Below are positions 20,717 to 29,756 of a stretch of DNA of 64,000 nt, one piece after another (within the stretch, counting starts at the first letter, position 1; the number at the start of each line of letters is the position of its first letter). Made by a program: the position numbers and the translations under genes. The notes beneath the pieces were generated by a model. The model saw only the letters and a list, made by a program, of their open reading frames with translations, did not search any database and was not told the origin of the DNA. Origin of the DNA: Jiella soli (lineage in GTDB: Bacteria > Pseudomonadota > Alphaproteobacteria > Rhizobiales > Rhizobiaceae); assembly GCF_020615385.1 (NCBI RefSeq), contig NZ_JAJAVB010000024.1, positions 124,001-188,000 on the forward strand. The letters run 5' to 3'.

Positions 20717-21091
20717 TCAGCACGCCCGCACGGCCTGACGGATGCTGTCGAGGAGGACGGTGCCGATCAGAGGCTTCTGGAGAACGGCGAGCGCTCCGGC
20801 CGAAGCGGCGCGCTGTCTCAGCGCGCTCGTGGCATGACCGGTGATCAGGATTGCCGGAAGGTTGAGGCCGCGAGATCGGAGGCCCTGAAGGACCTCGATG
20901 CCGTCCAGTTCCGGCATCTTGAAATCGATCACCAGGCATTTGGCGAGAGCCAGAGCCGGATGCAGAAAGACGTCCTCGCCGTCGGAGCACAGATTGACTT
21001 CCAGCCCCTCCAGTTCGAGCGCGAACTTGAGCGATTCTCGGACCGCCTCGTCGTCGTCGACGACGAGGATCATGGTCTTGGCTGCGGTCAT
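20717..21091 (-). CDS. Single-domain response regulator (receiver only)
   Basis: This 124-residue protein is a CheY-like receiver without an output domain. It begins ILVVDDDEAVRES. The phosphoacceptor is Asp56 in VIDFKMPELDG, with the conserved Thr/Ser in ITGHAT and Lys in LQKPL. It lies 210 bp downstream of fixJ on the same strand and its receiver resembles the FixJ type. It may act as a phosphate sink or competitor for the FixL kinase, or control an unlinked partner. No own kinase is nearby apart from FixL. Confidence 0.88.
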   Translation of the reverse strand: MTAAKTMILVVDDDEAVRESLKFALELEGLEVNLCSDGEDVFLHPALALAKCLVIDFKMPELDGIEVLQGLRSRGLNLPAILITGHATSALRQRAASAGALAVLQKPLIGTVLLDSIRQAVRAC

Positions 21092-21302
21092 GCCGTAATG
21101 CTCCGGCGGCCGCGACGCGGCCGGGGTGTTGATCCTGCGCTGTCATCATGCCCGATGCCGCGCAGGCGCGGTTTGACATGGCGCAAAACCGCGGCACGAA
21201 AATCTGCGGGAACGGCTCAAGAATTACGATTATCGTCAGACGGGGCTCCAGCGATCAGATGACCGGGACAGCGGTCACCTGCTCGAACGAATGCGTAAGA
21301 CG

Positions 21303-21926
21303 TCAGCGATCGGTAACCGGATCGGCCCGCAGGACCATGCGGACGAGGTCCGACAGGCTCGCCGCACCCATCTTGGCCATGAGGTTGGCGCGATGCACCT
21401 CGACGGTGCGGGGGCTGATCCCGAGATCATAGGCAATGGTCTTGTTGGGGTGGCCGGCGAGCAGCCCGTCGAGGACCTGGCGCTCGCGCGCCGAGAGCGC
21501 GGAAAGCTTCGCACGCGTCGCGGATGTCTCCGCGTCCTGCTCGACGTTCGCGCGAAATCCCCCGAGCGCGTTGCGGATCGCGGCCAACATGGCGTCTTCG
21601 TCGAACGGCTTCTCGATGAAGTCGATCGCCCCGTCCTTCATCGCCTGGACCGCAAGCGCCACATCCGCGTGGCCGGTCATGATGATCACCGGCAGACGGA
21701 TCCCGCTGGCCTTCAGGCGGCGCTGGAGTTCCAGCCCGTCGATCCCGGGCATGCGCACGTCGCTGACGACGCAGCCCGGCTGCAGGGTGTCGATCACGTC
21801 GAGAAGCGCAGACCCGGACTCGTAGACGCGCACGGCAAAGCCGGCCGTGGCCAGGAGGAAGGCCACCGACTGCCGGACGCTCTCGTCGTCATCGACGAGG
21901 TGGACCACGGCATTAGTCGACGTCAT
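21303..21926 (-). CDS. fixJ: FixJ-type response regulator
   Basis: FixJ (207 residues) has an N-terminal receiver with Asp56 in [11 protein letters not shown] and a C-terminal LuxR-type helix-turn-helix (about residues 143-200, [15 protein letters not shown]...TVEVHRANL). Phosphorylated by FixL at low oxygen, it activates fixK and related genes. Its ATG overlaps the end of fixL by 14 bp and is preceded by GGAGGAT, so the two are translationally coupled. No fixK gene is in the window. Confidence 0.92.
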   Translation of the reverse strand: MTSTNAVVHLVDDDESVRQSVAFLLATAGFAVRVYESGSALLDVIDTLQPGCVVSDVRMPGIDGLELQRRLKASGIRLPVIIMTGHADVALAVQAMKDGAIDFIEKPFDEDAMLAAIRNALGGFRANVEQDAETSATRAKLSALSARERQVLDGLLAGHPNKTIAYDLGISPRTVEVHRANLMAKMGAASLSDLVRMVLRADPVTDR

Positions 21927-23808
21927 CGAAATCCTCCGGTGCGAGATGGCGCAGGGTCAGGCGAAAGATCGTCCCGCCCTTGGGATTGGGCTCGGTCCAG
22001 ATCCGCCCACCATGCGCCTCCACGATGGTGCGCGAGATCGACAGCCCGACCCCCATCCCCTGCTGCTTGGAGGTGACGAAGGGCTGAAAGAGCTGCGCCG
22101 CGATCTCCGGCGCGATCCCGGTGCCGGTATCGCTGACCGCGATCTCGACCATGCCCTCCTCGCAAAGCCGGCTGGAGATGGCAAGCTCGCGGGTGTCCGA
22201 CTCCTGCATGGCCTCGATCGCATTGCGCATGAGGTTGAGCAGCACCTGCTGGACCTGGACCTTGTCCGCCATGATGTAGTCTGCGTCCAGATCGAGGGCG
22301 AAGCTGACCCTGACGCCGGTCTCCTTGGCCCCCAGCAGCGCCAGCGCGCTCGCCTCCTCGATCAGCTTCGGCAGGTTCTCGATCTGCCGCTCGCTCTCGC
22401 CGCGGGCGACGAACTCCCGCAGCCGGCGGATGATCTCGCCTGCCCTCAGCGCCTGGGCAGCCGCGCGGTCGACCGCGTCGCGCACGATCGGCAGGGCCTC
22501 GGTCTTGCCGCCGTCGATGAGGCGGCGGGCGCCGCTGAGATAGCTCGCCGCGGCCGTCAGCGGCTGGTTGAGTTCATGCGCCAGCGTCGATGCCATCTCG
22601 CCCAGCGCGGTGAAGCGGGACATGTGGGTGAGCTCGGCCTGCAGTTCCTGCAGGCGGCGCTGCGTCTCCTGTCGCTCCGTGAGGTCGCGGATGAAGCCGG
22701 TGAAGAAGCGGTGCCTGGCCGACTGCATCTCGCCGACGGAAAGCTCCATCGGGAAGGTCGAGCCGTCCTTGCGCGCGCCGACCACCACGCGGCCGATGCC
22801 GACGATCCGCCGCTCGCCCGTGGCGAGGTAGCGGGACAGATAGCCGTCGTGCTGCTCGCGATAGGGCGACGGCATCAGGATGCTGACGTTCTGGCCGATC
22901 GCCTCGTCGGCGCTGTATCCGAAGAGCCGCTCGGCCGTCGCGCTGAAGGACTGCATGACTCCTGCCGGATCGATCACGACCATGGCGTCGGGCACGGTAT
23001 CCAGGACCGACTGCAGACGCGCCTCGCGCTCGGCAAGCTCCGAGAGGGCCTTCCTCGCAAGCGTGATGTCGCGGACGATCTTCGAGACGCCGACGATCTC
23101 GCCCGCCGCGTCCCGCAGCGGCGCGATCGTCAGCGCGACGTCTACGATCGAGCCGTTCTTGTGGCGCCGCCGCGTCTCCACCTGCTCGACCCGTCCGGTC
23201 CGCAGGATGCGGTCGAGGAGCAGGCCTTCCTCGGTGTCGGGACCGTTCGGAAGCAGGATCGCGATCGGCCGTCCGACTGCCTCCTGCTCCGTATATCCGA
23301 AGATCGCTTCGGCGCCGCAGTTCCAGTCGGTGATCGTGCCGTCGAGCGAAGCGCCGACGATGGCGATGTCCGACGACGCGACGACCGCGGCCATCCGCCC
23401 GTTCGCGGCCTCGACCACATCGCCCGACGGCACGTCGAGGAAAACGCCGCGCAGCGCGGCCGAGCCCTGGCCATCCCTAAGGGCACCGCCCCTGGCGCGC
23501 AGCCGGCGGACCGGCGCCTCCTCGGCGGCGAGCCGAAATTCCAGATCTAGCGGCACACCCTCCCCGCGGCTGCTGCGGAAAGCGGCTTCGACCCGCTGCC
23601 GGTCCGTCGAATGGACACGCTCCAGGAATACGTCGAGGGCGTGCGGATCGTTGCCGCTCCGCAATTGCGCGGCAGCGACGTCCGACAGCCTCACCAGGTC
23701 GTCATCGCCCCAGACGAAGGTGCCGAGTCCGGCCGCCTCGACCGCAGCGAGGGCTGCAGCGGCGGCCGCCGCCGGATCGTCGTGAGCACGTTCGTTTCGA
23801 AGAGTCAT
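21913..23808 (-). CDS. fixL: Oxygen-sensing histidine kinase FixL
   Basis: FixL (631 residues) binds O2 at a haem-PAS domain and phosphorylates FixJ when oxygen falls. I see three PAS-like regions at about residues 25-125, 140-250 and 265-378. The third holds the haem pattern [10 protein letters not shown] with proximal His320, and [18 protein letters not shown] with Arg340, 20 residues apart as in known FixL proteins. The kinase core has His411 in [10 protein letters not shown], the N-box [10 protein letters not shown] and G-boxes DTGTGIAP and GMGVGLS. There are no membrane helices, so it is cytosolic. I start at the ATG at 23808; the longer frame adds 57 non-conserved residues. Confidence 0.93.
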   Translation of the reverse strand: MTLRNERAHDDPAAAAAAALAAVEAAGLGTFVWGDDDLVRLSDVAAAQLRSGNDPHALDVFLERVHSTDRQRVEAAFRSSRGEGVPLDLEFRLAAEEAPVRRLRARGGALRDGQGSAALRGVFLDVPSGDVVEAANGRMAAVVASSDIAIVGASLDGTITDWNCGAEAIFGYTEQEAVGRPIAILLPNGPDTEEGLLLDRILRTGRVEQVETRRRHKNGSIVDVALTIAPLRDAAGEIVGVSKIVRDITLARKALSELAEREARLQSVLDTVPDAMVVIDPAGVMQSFSATAERLFGYSADEAIGQNVSILMPSPYREQHDGYLSRYLATGERRIVGIGRVVVGARKDGSTFPMELSVGEMQSARHRFFTGFIRDLTERQETQRRLQELQAELTHMSRFTALGEMASTLAHELNQPLTAAASYLSGARRLIDGGKTEALPIVRDAVDRAAAQALRAGEIIRRLREFVARGESERQIENLPKLIEEASALALLGAKETGVRVSFALDLDADYIMADKVQVQQVLLNLMRNAIEAMQESDTRELAISSRLCEEGMVEIAVSDTGTGIAPEIAAQLFQPFVTSKQQGMGVGLSISRTIVEAHGGRIWTEPNPKGGTIFRLTLRHLAPEDFDDVD

Positions 23809-23924
23809 CGCGGCATCGTCGGGACAAGTCCTTGCGGCTCCTATCTGGAGCCTGCGGGCTTGCTGCACCAGGGCCCGAGACAGGTCAAGCCGCCACGCGG
23901 CGGCCCCACCCGGTCCCGGCCGAC

Positions 23925-25283
23925 TTACACCGCCTTGGAATAGCGGCCCTCGCCGCCGTCCAGATGCGCGTCGAACCACGACGCGACGACACGGGCGAAG
24001 GGCTTCGCCTCCGGCCGGATCGCGAAGGACTGCTCATCCGATACGACGAGGCCGTCGCGGTCGCCGGCGGCAAGCCGCAGACACTCCCGGACATACGGAG
24101 CGCCCGCGACCTCGCCGAACCCATGGGCGAGCGCCGCGAAGTCGATGCGGAAGTCGCACATCAGCCGCTCGATCATGTAGCCGCGGATCACGTCGTCGCG
24201 CGTGAGCCGATAGCCGCGCTGTGCGGCCAACGCACCGGAATCGACCGCCTGGCGATAGGTCGCGGTCGGCACGATGTTCTGGACGTAGCCGCCGCGGAAG
24301 CGGCTGATCGCCGAGGCGCCGAAGCCGATCAGCGTCTCGCAGGCGTCGGTCGTATAGCCCTGGAAATTGCGATGCAGCCGCCCCGTCCGGGCGGCCTCGG
24401 CCAGAGGATCGCCCGGACGGGCGAAGTGATCGATACCAATCGCCGCGTAGCCCGCCCCGGTCAGCTTTGCCGATGCGCGGGCGGCGTCGCCGAGCCGCTG
24501 TTCGCGTCCCGGCAGGTCTTCCTCGCGGATCATGGTCTGGTGCTTCTTCGCCCACGGCACATGCGCATAGCCAAACAGCGCCACCCGCTCGGGATCGAGC
24601 GAGATCACCTGGTCGATGGTGCGCTCCAGGCGTTCCGGCGTCTGCAGCGGAAGCCCGTAGAGCGCGTCGATGTTGATGCTGCACTGGCCCGCGGCGCGAA
24701 GCGCGGCGATGACGTCGCGAGTCGCCTCGAAGGTCTGGGGCCGGTTGATCGCCGCCTGCACCGCCGGATCGAAATCCTGGACTCCGATCGAGGCGCGCGT
24801 CATGCCGAGAAGCGCAAGACCCTCGAGCGTGTCGGCGGACACGTCCGAGGGGTCGATCTCGACGCTGATCTCGGCATCGGCAGGGAACACGAAGGCCTTG
24901 CGCAGCGCCTCACCGATCCGCGCGAACTCCGCCGACTGCAGGAGGCTCGGCGAACCGCCGCCGAGATGCAGCGCGGCGACCTTCGGCGCAAAGCCGATCC
25001 GCGCCCGCATCGTCGCGATCTCGGCCAGCAGCGAATCGACGTAGTCGACGACCGGCTGATAGCGTCGGGTCTGCTTGGTATGGCAGCCGCAGAACCAGCA
25101 GAGCCGGTCGCAGAACGGAATGTGCAGATAGACGGAGACAGGCTTTTCGGGATCGATGCAGTCGATCATGGCGGGCAGCAGCGCCCGGCCTGTCTCGGCG
25201 CCGAAATGCGGTGCGGCCGGATAGCTCGTGTAGCGCGGGACCTGTGCGCCGTGCCTGTTCAGGATTGCGGCGGCGTCAAGCAT
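23925..25283 (-). CDS. hemN: Oxygen-independent coproporphyrinogen III oxidase
   Basis: HemN (452 residues) is a radical-SAM enzyme that decarboxylates coproporphyrinogen III to protoporphyrinogen IX without oxygen, needed for haem under microaerobic growth. The cluster motif CxxxCxxCxC is present at C58, C62, C65 and C67 ([14 protein letters not shown]), followed by the glycine-rich [11 protein letters not shown]. The ATG at 25283 has GAGGA eight bases upstream; another ATG at 25289 is too close to that site. It overlaps the end of the hemerythrin-like gene by 8 bp, so both form one unit facing away from ccoN. Confidence 0.94.
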   Translation of the reverse strand: MLDAAAILNRHGAQVPRYTSYPAAPHFGAETGRALLPAMIDCIDPEKPVSVYLHIPFCDRLCWFCGCHTKQTRRYQPVVDYVDSLLAEIATMRARIGFAPKVAALHLGGGSPSLLQSAEFARIGEALRKAFVFPADAEISVEIDPSDVSADTLEGLALLGMTRASIGVQDFDPAVQAAINRPQTFEATRDVIAALRAAGQCSINIDALYGLPLQTPERLERTIDQVISLDPERVALFGYAHVPWAKKHQTMIREEDLPGREQRLGDAARASAKLTGAGYAAIGIDHFARPGDPLAEAARTGRLHRNFQGYTTDACETLIGFGASAISRFRGGYVQNIVPTATYRQAVDSGALAAQRGYRLTRDDVIRGYMIERLMCDFRIDFAALAHGFGEVAGAPYVRECLRLAAGDRDGLVVSDEQSFAIRPEAKPFARVVASWFDAHLDGGEGRYSKAV

Positions 25284-25818
25284 GTCCATATTCCTCGATC
25301 CGGAGGACCCGCGGCAAGAGTACCGCCCGCTCGAAGGCGAGGTGCCGGCGGAGCGCCTGCGCAAACTCCTGCAGCCGCCGTCTGAGGCTTTCCACGTCGA
25401 CGGCAGCGCCGCCGCAGACGAAGTCGATCAGCGCCTGGATCACCTCCTCGGCGCTGCCTTCGTCCTCGAAATGTTCGAACTTCAGCTTATCGAGCGTCAG
25501 CGAAAGATCTGCGCGCGCGCCCTTCTGGCGGCGCAGCAGCGGAAACAGCTCGCGTTCTTCGAAATCGTGGGCGCGCCGCAGGATCGGATAGATGCTGCGA
25601 GCCAGATGGAGGCAGTGCTGCGCGTCGACCGCGAGCGCCAGCCGGTCGGCCAGCGTCTCCAGCCGCGCGCACAGCGCCTCCTGGATGATCAACTGGTTCT
25701 CGAGCCGGGACGACAGAGGCTCGGTCCGGCAGATGGCCGGCACGACGCCGGAATGGGCGGCGACGGCGAGCGCCACGCAGCCCGAAGGCGCGGTGGATCG
25801 AAACGGTCGAAGGCCCAT
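25276..25818 (-). CDS. Hemerythrin-like (HHE domain) protein
   Basis: This 180-residue protein looks like a four-helix hemerythrin/HHE cation-binding protein. His and Glu residues occur in the typical spacing: AHDFEERELFPLL, KLKFEHFEDE and LRRHLAFERAVLLPR, which could hold a di-iron centre. HHE proteins bind O2 or NO or repair damaged iron centres; which applies here is not shown. The start at 25818 is preceded by AGGGAG. The gene overlaps hemN and lies downstream of an Fnr/FixK site shared with ccoN, so it is probably expressed at low oxygen. Confidence 0.8.
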   Translation of the reverse strand: MGLRPFRSTAPSGCVALAVAAHSGVVPAICRTEPLSSRLENQLIIQEALCARLETLADRLALAVDAQHCLHLARSIYPILRRAHDFEERELFPLLRRQKGARADLSLTLDKLKFEHFEDEGSAEEVIQALIDFVCGGAAVDVESLRRRLQEFAQALRRHLAFERAVLLPRVLRIEEYGHA

Positions 25819-25884
25819 GCTGCGTCTCCCTGGCTGCCGACACTTGTCTCCCGACCCGTCTAGCCCGGGCGCGGCCCCGCCTCC

Positions 25885-25898
25885 TTGATCCACGTCAA
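25885..25898. promoter_or_regulatory. Fnr/FixK-type site between hemerythrin-hemN and ccoN
   Basis: The site TTGAT-CCAC-GTCAA is a perfect match to the TTGAY-N4-RTCAA half-site pattern. It lies 67 bp upstream of the minus-strand hemerythrin gene and 101 bp upstream of ccoN on the plus strand, so it could serve both directions. Confidence 0.75.
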
Positions 25899-25998
25899 GG
25901 CGTCACTCGATGCCTCCTGCCAAGGAGGAAGCCGGCCGCCTTGGCGCACCGGGGGACCCGGTCGTGCGCGGGCGGAGAGGCTAGAGGTCAGATCCAAG

Positions 25999-27633
25999 AT
26001 GAAACACCAAATGGAGGCGATCCTGATCGGGGGAGCGGCATTCATAGCCCTTCTCGCCGCGGGATTCGCCAAGGATGCCGCATTCCAGGCCCATGCCTGG
26101 GTTCTGTTCATCGCTCTCGGCGTCGCGACGATCGTGATGTTGCGCCGGATTGAGTTCGGCGACGCCAAGATGATCCCGCTGCGCATGCAGGCGTCGAACG
26201 CCAGCGACCAGGGCTATTTCGACGAGGTCGTGCGCTATGGCGTGATCGCCACGGTCGGCTGGGGCCTTGCCGGCTTCCTGGTCGGCGTCCTGATCGCGTC
26301 CCAGCTCGCCTGGCCGCATCTCAACCTCGAACCCTGGTTCAACTTCGGACGGCTGCGCCCGCTGCACACCTCGGCGGTGGTCTTCGCCTTCGGCGGCAAT
26401 GCGCTGATCGCGACGTCCCTGTACGTGGTCCAGCGCACATGCCGGGCCCGGCTCTGGGGCGGCAATCTCGCCTGGTTCGTGTTCTGGGGCTACCAGCTGT
26501 TCATCGTGCTCGCCGCGACCGGCTATCTCCTCGGCATCACCGAGGGGCGCGAATATGCCGAGCCGGAATGGTATGTCGACATCTGGCTGACGATCGTCTG
26601 GGTCGCCTATCTCGCCGTGTTCCTCGGGACGCTCGTGAAGCGCAAGGAACCGCACATCTACGTCGCCAACTGGTTCTACCTCTCCTTCATCGTGACCATC
26701 GCGATGCTGCATGTGGTCAACAACCTGTCGATGCCGGTGTCATTCCTCGGATCGAAGAGCTATTCGGCCTTCTCGGGCGTCCAGGATGCGCTGACGCAGT
26801 GGTGGTACGGCCATAACGCCGTCGGCTTCTTCCTGACCGCCGGCTTCCTCGGCATGATGTACTACTTCATCCCGAAGCAGGCGAACCGTCCGGTCTATTC
26901 CTACCGGCTGTCGATCATCCACTTCTGGGCGCTGATCTTCCTCTACATCTGGGCCGGCCCGCACCACCTGCACTACACCGCCCTGCCCGACTGGGCGCAG
27001 ACGCTCGGCATGGTGTTCTCGGTGATGCTGTGGATGCCGTCCTGGGGCGGCATGATCAACGGCCTGATGACCCTGCAGGGTGCCTGGGACAAGCTTCGCA
27101 CGGACCCGATCCTGCGCATGCTGGTGATCTCCGTCGCCTTCTACGGCATGTCGACCTTCGAGGGTCCGATGATGTCGATCAAGTCGGTCAACTCGCTTTC
27201 CCACTACACCGACTGGACCATCGGCCACGTGCATTCCGGCGCGCTCGGCTGGGTCGGCATGATCTCCTTCGGAGCCGTCTACCACCTGACGCCGAAGCTC
27301 TGGGCCCGCGAGCGGCTCTACTCCCTGCGCCTCGTCAACTGGCACTTCTGGCTCGCCACGCTCGGCATCGTCGTCTACGCGGCGGTCATGTGGGTGTCCG
27401 GCATCATGCAGGGCCTGATGTGGCGCGAATACGGAGACGACGGCTACCTCGTCTACTCCTTCGCCGAGACGGTCGCCGCGATGCATCCCTACTACGTCCT
27501 GCGCATGCTGGGCGGGCTGATGTACCTCTGCGGCGCTCTGATCATGGCCTTCAACGTCTACAAGACCATCCGCGGCGACGTGCGGGCGGAAGTGCCGATG
27601 GGCGGCGTGCCCGCGGCGCAGCCGGCACAGTGA
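25999..27633 (+). CDS. ccoN: cbb3-type cytochrome c oxidase subunit I
   Basis: CcoN (544 residues) is the catalytic membrane subunit of the high-affinity cbb3 oxidase, with haem b, haem b3 and CuB. It has about 14 hydrophobic segments. Probable metal ligands are visible in [31 protein letters not shown] and [14 protein letters not shown]. The start chosen is MKHQMEA at 25999; an internal ATG four codons on is possible. It heads the ccoNOQP operon and is 101 bp from an Fnr/FixK site. Confidence 0.96.
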   Translation: MKHQMEAILIGGAAFIALLAAGFAKDAAFQAHAWVLFIALGVATIVMLRRIEFGDAKMIPLRMQASNASDQGYFDEVVRYGVIATVGWGLAGFLVGVLIASQLAWPHLNLEPWFNFGRLRPLHTSAVVFAFGGNALIATSLYVVQRTCRARLWGGNLAWFVFWGYQLFIVLAATGYLLGITEGREYAEPEWYVDIWLTIVWVAYLAVFLGTLVKRKEPHIYVANWFYLSFIVTIAMLHVVNNLSMPVSFLGSKSYSAFSGVQDALTQWWYGHNAVGFFLTAGFLGMMYYFIPKQANRPVYSYRLSIIHFWALIFLYIWAGPHHLHYTALPDWAQTLGMVFSVMLWMPSWGGMINGLMTLQGAWDKLRTDPILRMLVISVAFYGMSTFEGPMMSIKSVNSLSHYTDWTIGHVHSGALGWVGMISFGAVYHLTPKLWARERLYSLRLVNWHFWLATLGIVVYAAVMWVSGIMQGLMWREYGDDGYLVYSFAETVAAMHPYYVLRMLGGLMYLCGALIMAFNVYKTIRGDVRAEVPMGGVPAAQPAQ

Positions 27634-27643
27634 GGCAAGAACA

Positions 27644-28444
27644 ATGAGCAAGAACAACACCGACCCCGCTCTGGCCGGCGCCCGGCCGGAACTGAAGGCC
27701 GATCCCGTCGCCCGCGGCATCCTGGCCCATCACGGCAAGATCGAGCGCAACGCCACGCTGCTCCTCGTCTTGTCGCTGCTGGTGGTCACGATCGGCGGCA
27801 TCGTCGAGATCGCGCCGCTATTCTACCTGCAGAACACGGTCGAGAAGGTGAAGGGCATGCGGCCCTACTCACCGCTCGAACTCGCCGGCCGGAACATCTA
27901 TCTGCGCGAGGGCTGCTACAACTGCCACAGCCAGATGATCCGGCCCTTCCGCGACGAAGTCGAACGCTACGGCCACTACAGCCTCGCCGCGGAATCCATG
28001 TACGACCACCCGTTCCAGTGGGGCTCCAAGCGCACCGGGCCGGACCTCGCCCGGGTGGGCGGCCGCTATTCCAACGAGTGGCAGGTCCAGCACCTCGTCG
28101 ACCCGCGTTCGGTCGTGCCGGAATCGATCATGCCGACCTATGGCTTCCTGGCAAAGGCCGATCTCGACATGGAGGATCCGGCCGCGCATCTGGCGGCGAA
28201 CCGCGACGTCGGCGTTCCCTATACCGACGAGATGGTCAAGGAGGCCGCGGCCGATCTGAGGGCCCAGGCCGATCCGAACGCCGACACCTCGGGCCTGCTC
28301 GCCCGCTATCCGAAGGCCGTGGTCGCAGATTTCGACGCCAATCCGCAGCGCCTGACCGAGATGGACGCGCTCGTCGCCTATCTCCAGATGCTCGGCACGC
28401 TCGTCGACTTCTCCGCCTACGAACCCGAACAGAACGACCGTTGA
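27644..28444 (+). CDS. ccoO: cbb3 oxidase subunit II (mono-haem cytochrome c)
   Basis: CcoO (266 residues) passes electrons from CcoP to CcoN. It has one N-terminal membrane anchor (about residues 38-60) and a periplasmic cytochrome c domain with the haem motif CYNCH (C91, C94, H95), followed by the conserved [18 protein letters not shown]. It begins 10 bp after ccoN and is followed 10 bp later by ccoQ. Confidence 0.96.
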   Translation: MSKNNTDPALAGARPELKADPVARGILAHHGKIERNATLLLVLSLLVVTIGGIVEIAPLFYLQNTVEKVKGMRPYSPLELAGRNIYLREGCYNCHSQMIRPFRDEVERYGHYSLAAESMYDHPFQWGSKRTGPDLARVGGRYSNEWQVQHLVDPRSVVPESIMPTYGFLAKADLDMEDPAAHLAANRDVGVPYTDEMVKEAAADLRAQADPNADTSGLLARYPKAVVADFDANPQRLTEMDALVAYLQMLGTLVDFSAYEPEQNDR

Positions 28445-28454
28445 GGAGGGCTCG

Positions 28455-28610
28455 ATGAACGCCGACTACCACGCCCTGCGTGCCTTCGCCGACTCGTGGG
28501 GGCTCCTCGCGATGACGCTGTTCTTCATCGCGGTCCTCGTCTTCGTGTTCCGGCCCGGCGCCCGCCGGGCGGCCGACGAGGCCGCCAGTATCCCCTTGAA
28601 GGAGGACTGA
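28455..28610 (+). CDS. ccoQ: cbb3 oxidase small subunit CcoQ
   Basis: This short gene encodes 51 residues with one membrane helix (GLLAMTLFFIAVLVFVF) after MNADYHALRAFADSW, and a charged tail ending LKED. CcoQ stabilises the cbb3 complex. It sits exactly between ccoO and ccoP, has GAGGAGG upstream, and its last codons contain the GGAGGA used by ccoP. Confidence 0.92.
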   Translation: MNADYHALRAFADSWGLLAMTLFFIAVLVFVFRPGARRAADEAASIPLKED

Positions 28611-28613
28611 TCC

Positions 28614-29486
28614 GTGGCCGAGACCAAGGACGTCGATCAAGTCACCGGTGTCGAGACCACGGGTCATTCCTGGGACGGCATCAAGGAACTCAACAATCCC
28701 CTGCCGCGCTGGTGGCTGTGGACCTTCTACGGCTGTATCGCCTTCGCGCTGGTCTACTCCATCCTGTACCCCGCCTGGCCGTTGCTCCATTCGGCGACGA
28801 GCGGGGTTCTCGGATGGTCGAGCCGCCAGGACCTGCGTCAGGAGATGGCGAGCCTGCAGGCGGAAAATGCCGACAAGCTGGCCGCTATCCAGACGCTGGA
28901 CGTCGACGCCATCGCGGCCGATCCGAACCTCAAGCCGATGGCGATCGCCGCTGGCCGGGCGGCATTCAAGGTCAACTGCGTCCAGTGCCACGGCTCGGGC
29001 GCGGAGGGCGGCGCCGGCTATCCCAACCTGAACGACGATTCCTGGATCTGGGGCGGCTCGCTCGACCAGATCCACACGACGCTCCAGCACGGCATCCGCT
29101 ACGCCTCGGACGACGACACCCGCATCTCCGAGATGCCGGCCTTCGGTCGTGACGGCATCCTCGACCGCAACCAGGTCTCGGATGTCGCCTGGTATGTCCG
29201 CAAGATCTCCGGCCAGGAGACCGACGCTGCGGCGGCGGAACGCGGCACCCAGATCTTTGCCGACAATTGTGCCGCCTGCCACGGCGAGACCGGCGAAGGC
29301 AATCGCGATGTCGGCGCGCCCCGGCTGAACGATGCGATCTGGCTCTATGGCGGCAGCCATGCCGACATCATGGCGCAGGTAAACGGCCCCCGCCACGGCG
29401 TGATGCCGGCCTGGGGCCAGCGCCTCGGCGAGACCACCGTCAAGGAGCTCACGGTCTACGTCCACAGTCTGGGCGGCGGCGAATAA
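28614..29486 (+). CDS. ccoP: cbb3 oxidase subunit III (di-haem cytochrome c)
   Basis: CcoP (290 residues) receives electrons from periplasmic cytochromes. The N-terminal helix (about residues 34-56) contains the conserved NPLPRWWLWTF. Two c-type haem motifs follow: CVQCH (C122, C125, H126) and CAACH (C219, C222, H223). The start is GTG at 28614, 3 bp after the ccoQ stop and preceded by GGAGGA. A strong terminator follows. Confidence 0.96.
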   Translation: MAETKDVDQVTGVETTGHSWDGIKELNNPLPRWWLWTFYGCIAFALVYSILYPAWPLLHSATSGVLGWSSRQDLRQEMASLQAENADKLAAIQTLDVDAIAADPNLKPMAIAAGRAAFKVNCVQCHGSGAEGGAGYPNLNDDSWIWGGSLDQIHTTLQHGIRYASDDDTRISEMPAFGRDGILDRNQVSDVAWYVRKISGQETDAAAAERGTQIFADNCAACHGETGEGNRDVGAPRLNDAIWLYGGSHADIMAQVNGPRHGVMPAWGQRLGETTVKELTVYVHSLGGGE

Positions 29487-29519
29487 GCCCCAACTGCCGT
29501 CATCCGGTGCGGGCGACAG

Positions 29520-29557
29520 CGGGCCCCCGTCCCTTGGGCGGGGGCCCGTGCTTTTTT
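29520..29557 (+). terminator. Rho-independent terminator of ccoNOQP
   Basis: A GC-rich stem GGGCCCCCGTCC / GGGCGGGGGCCC (one mismatched or wobble position) closes a small loop and is followed within 5 bases by TTTTTT. It lies 35 bp after the ccoP stop and separates ccoNOQP from ccoGHIS. Confidence 0.9.
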
Positions 29558-29667
29558 CGGTCGGGCCGACGGCCGGTGGCGGCACATCCGAATTGACGCC
29601 CCCTTGCAAATCGGGTTCGGTCCCAGTGCGCCGCGAACCGGCGGCGACTGACGCGCGCCCGGTCGCT

Positions 29668-29681
29668 TGACCTGGATCAAG
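29668..29681. promoter_or_regulatory. Fnr/FixK-type site upstream of ccoG
   Basis: The sequence TTGAC-CTGG-ATCAA matches the Fnr/FixK consensus. It lies 76 bp upstream of the ccoG start and downstream of the ccoP terminator, as expected for a separate low-oxygen promoter of ccoGHIS. Confidence 0.75.
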
Positions 29682-29756
29682 GCGGTCAGGCCCCGCTCCT
29701 CTTAGACGATCGGTGATCTTCCGGCCCTTTCGGGCCACCAATCCCGAGTCCGCCTC

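Noticed and set aside
29701-29756. Hairpin GGCCCTTTCGGGCC before ccoG
   Set aside because: The stem is short and lies close to the ccoG start. It is probably chance in GC-rich DNA.
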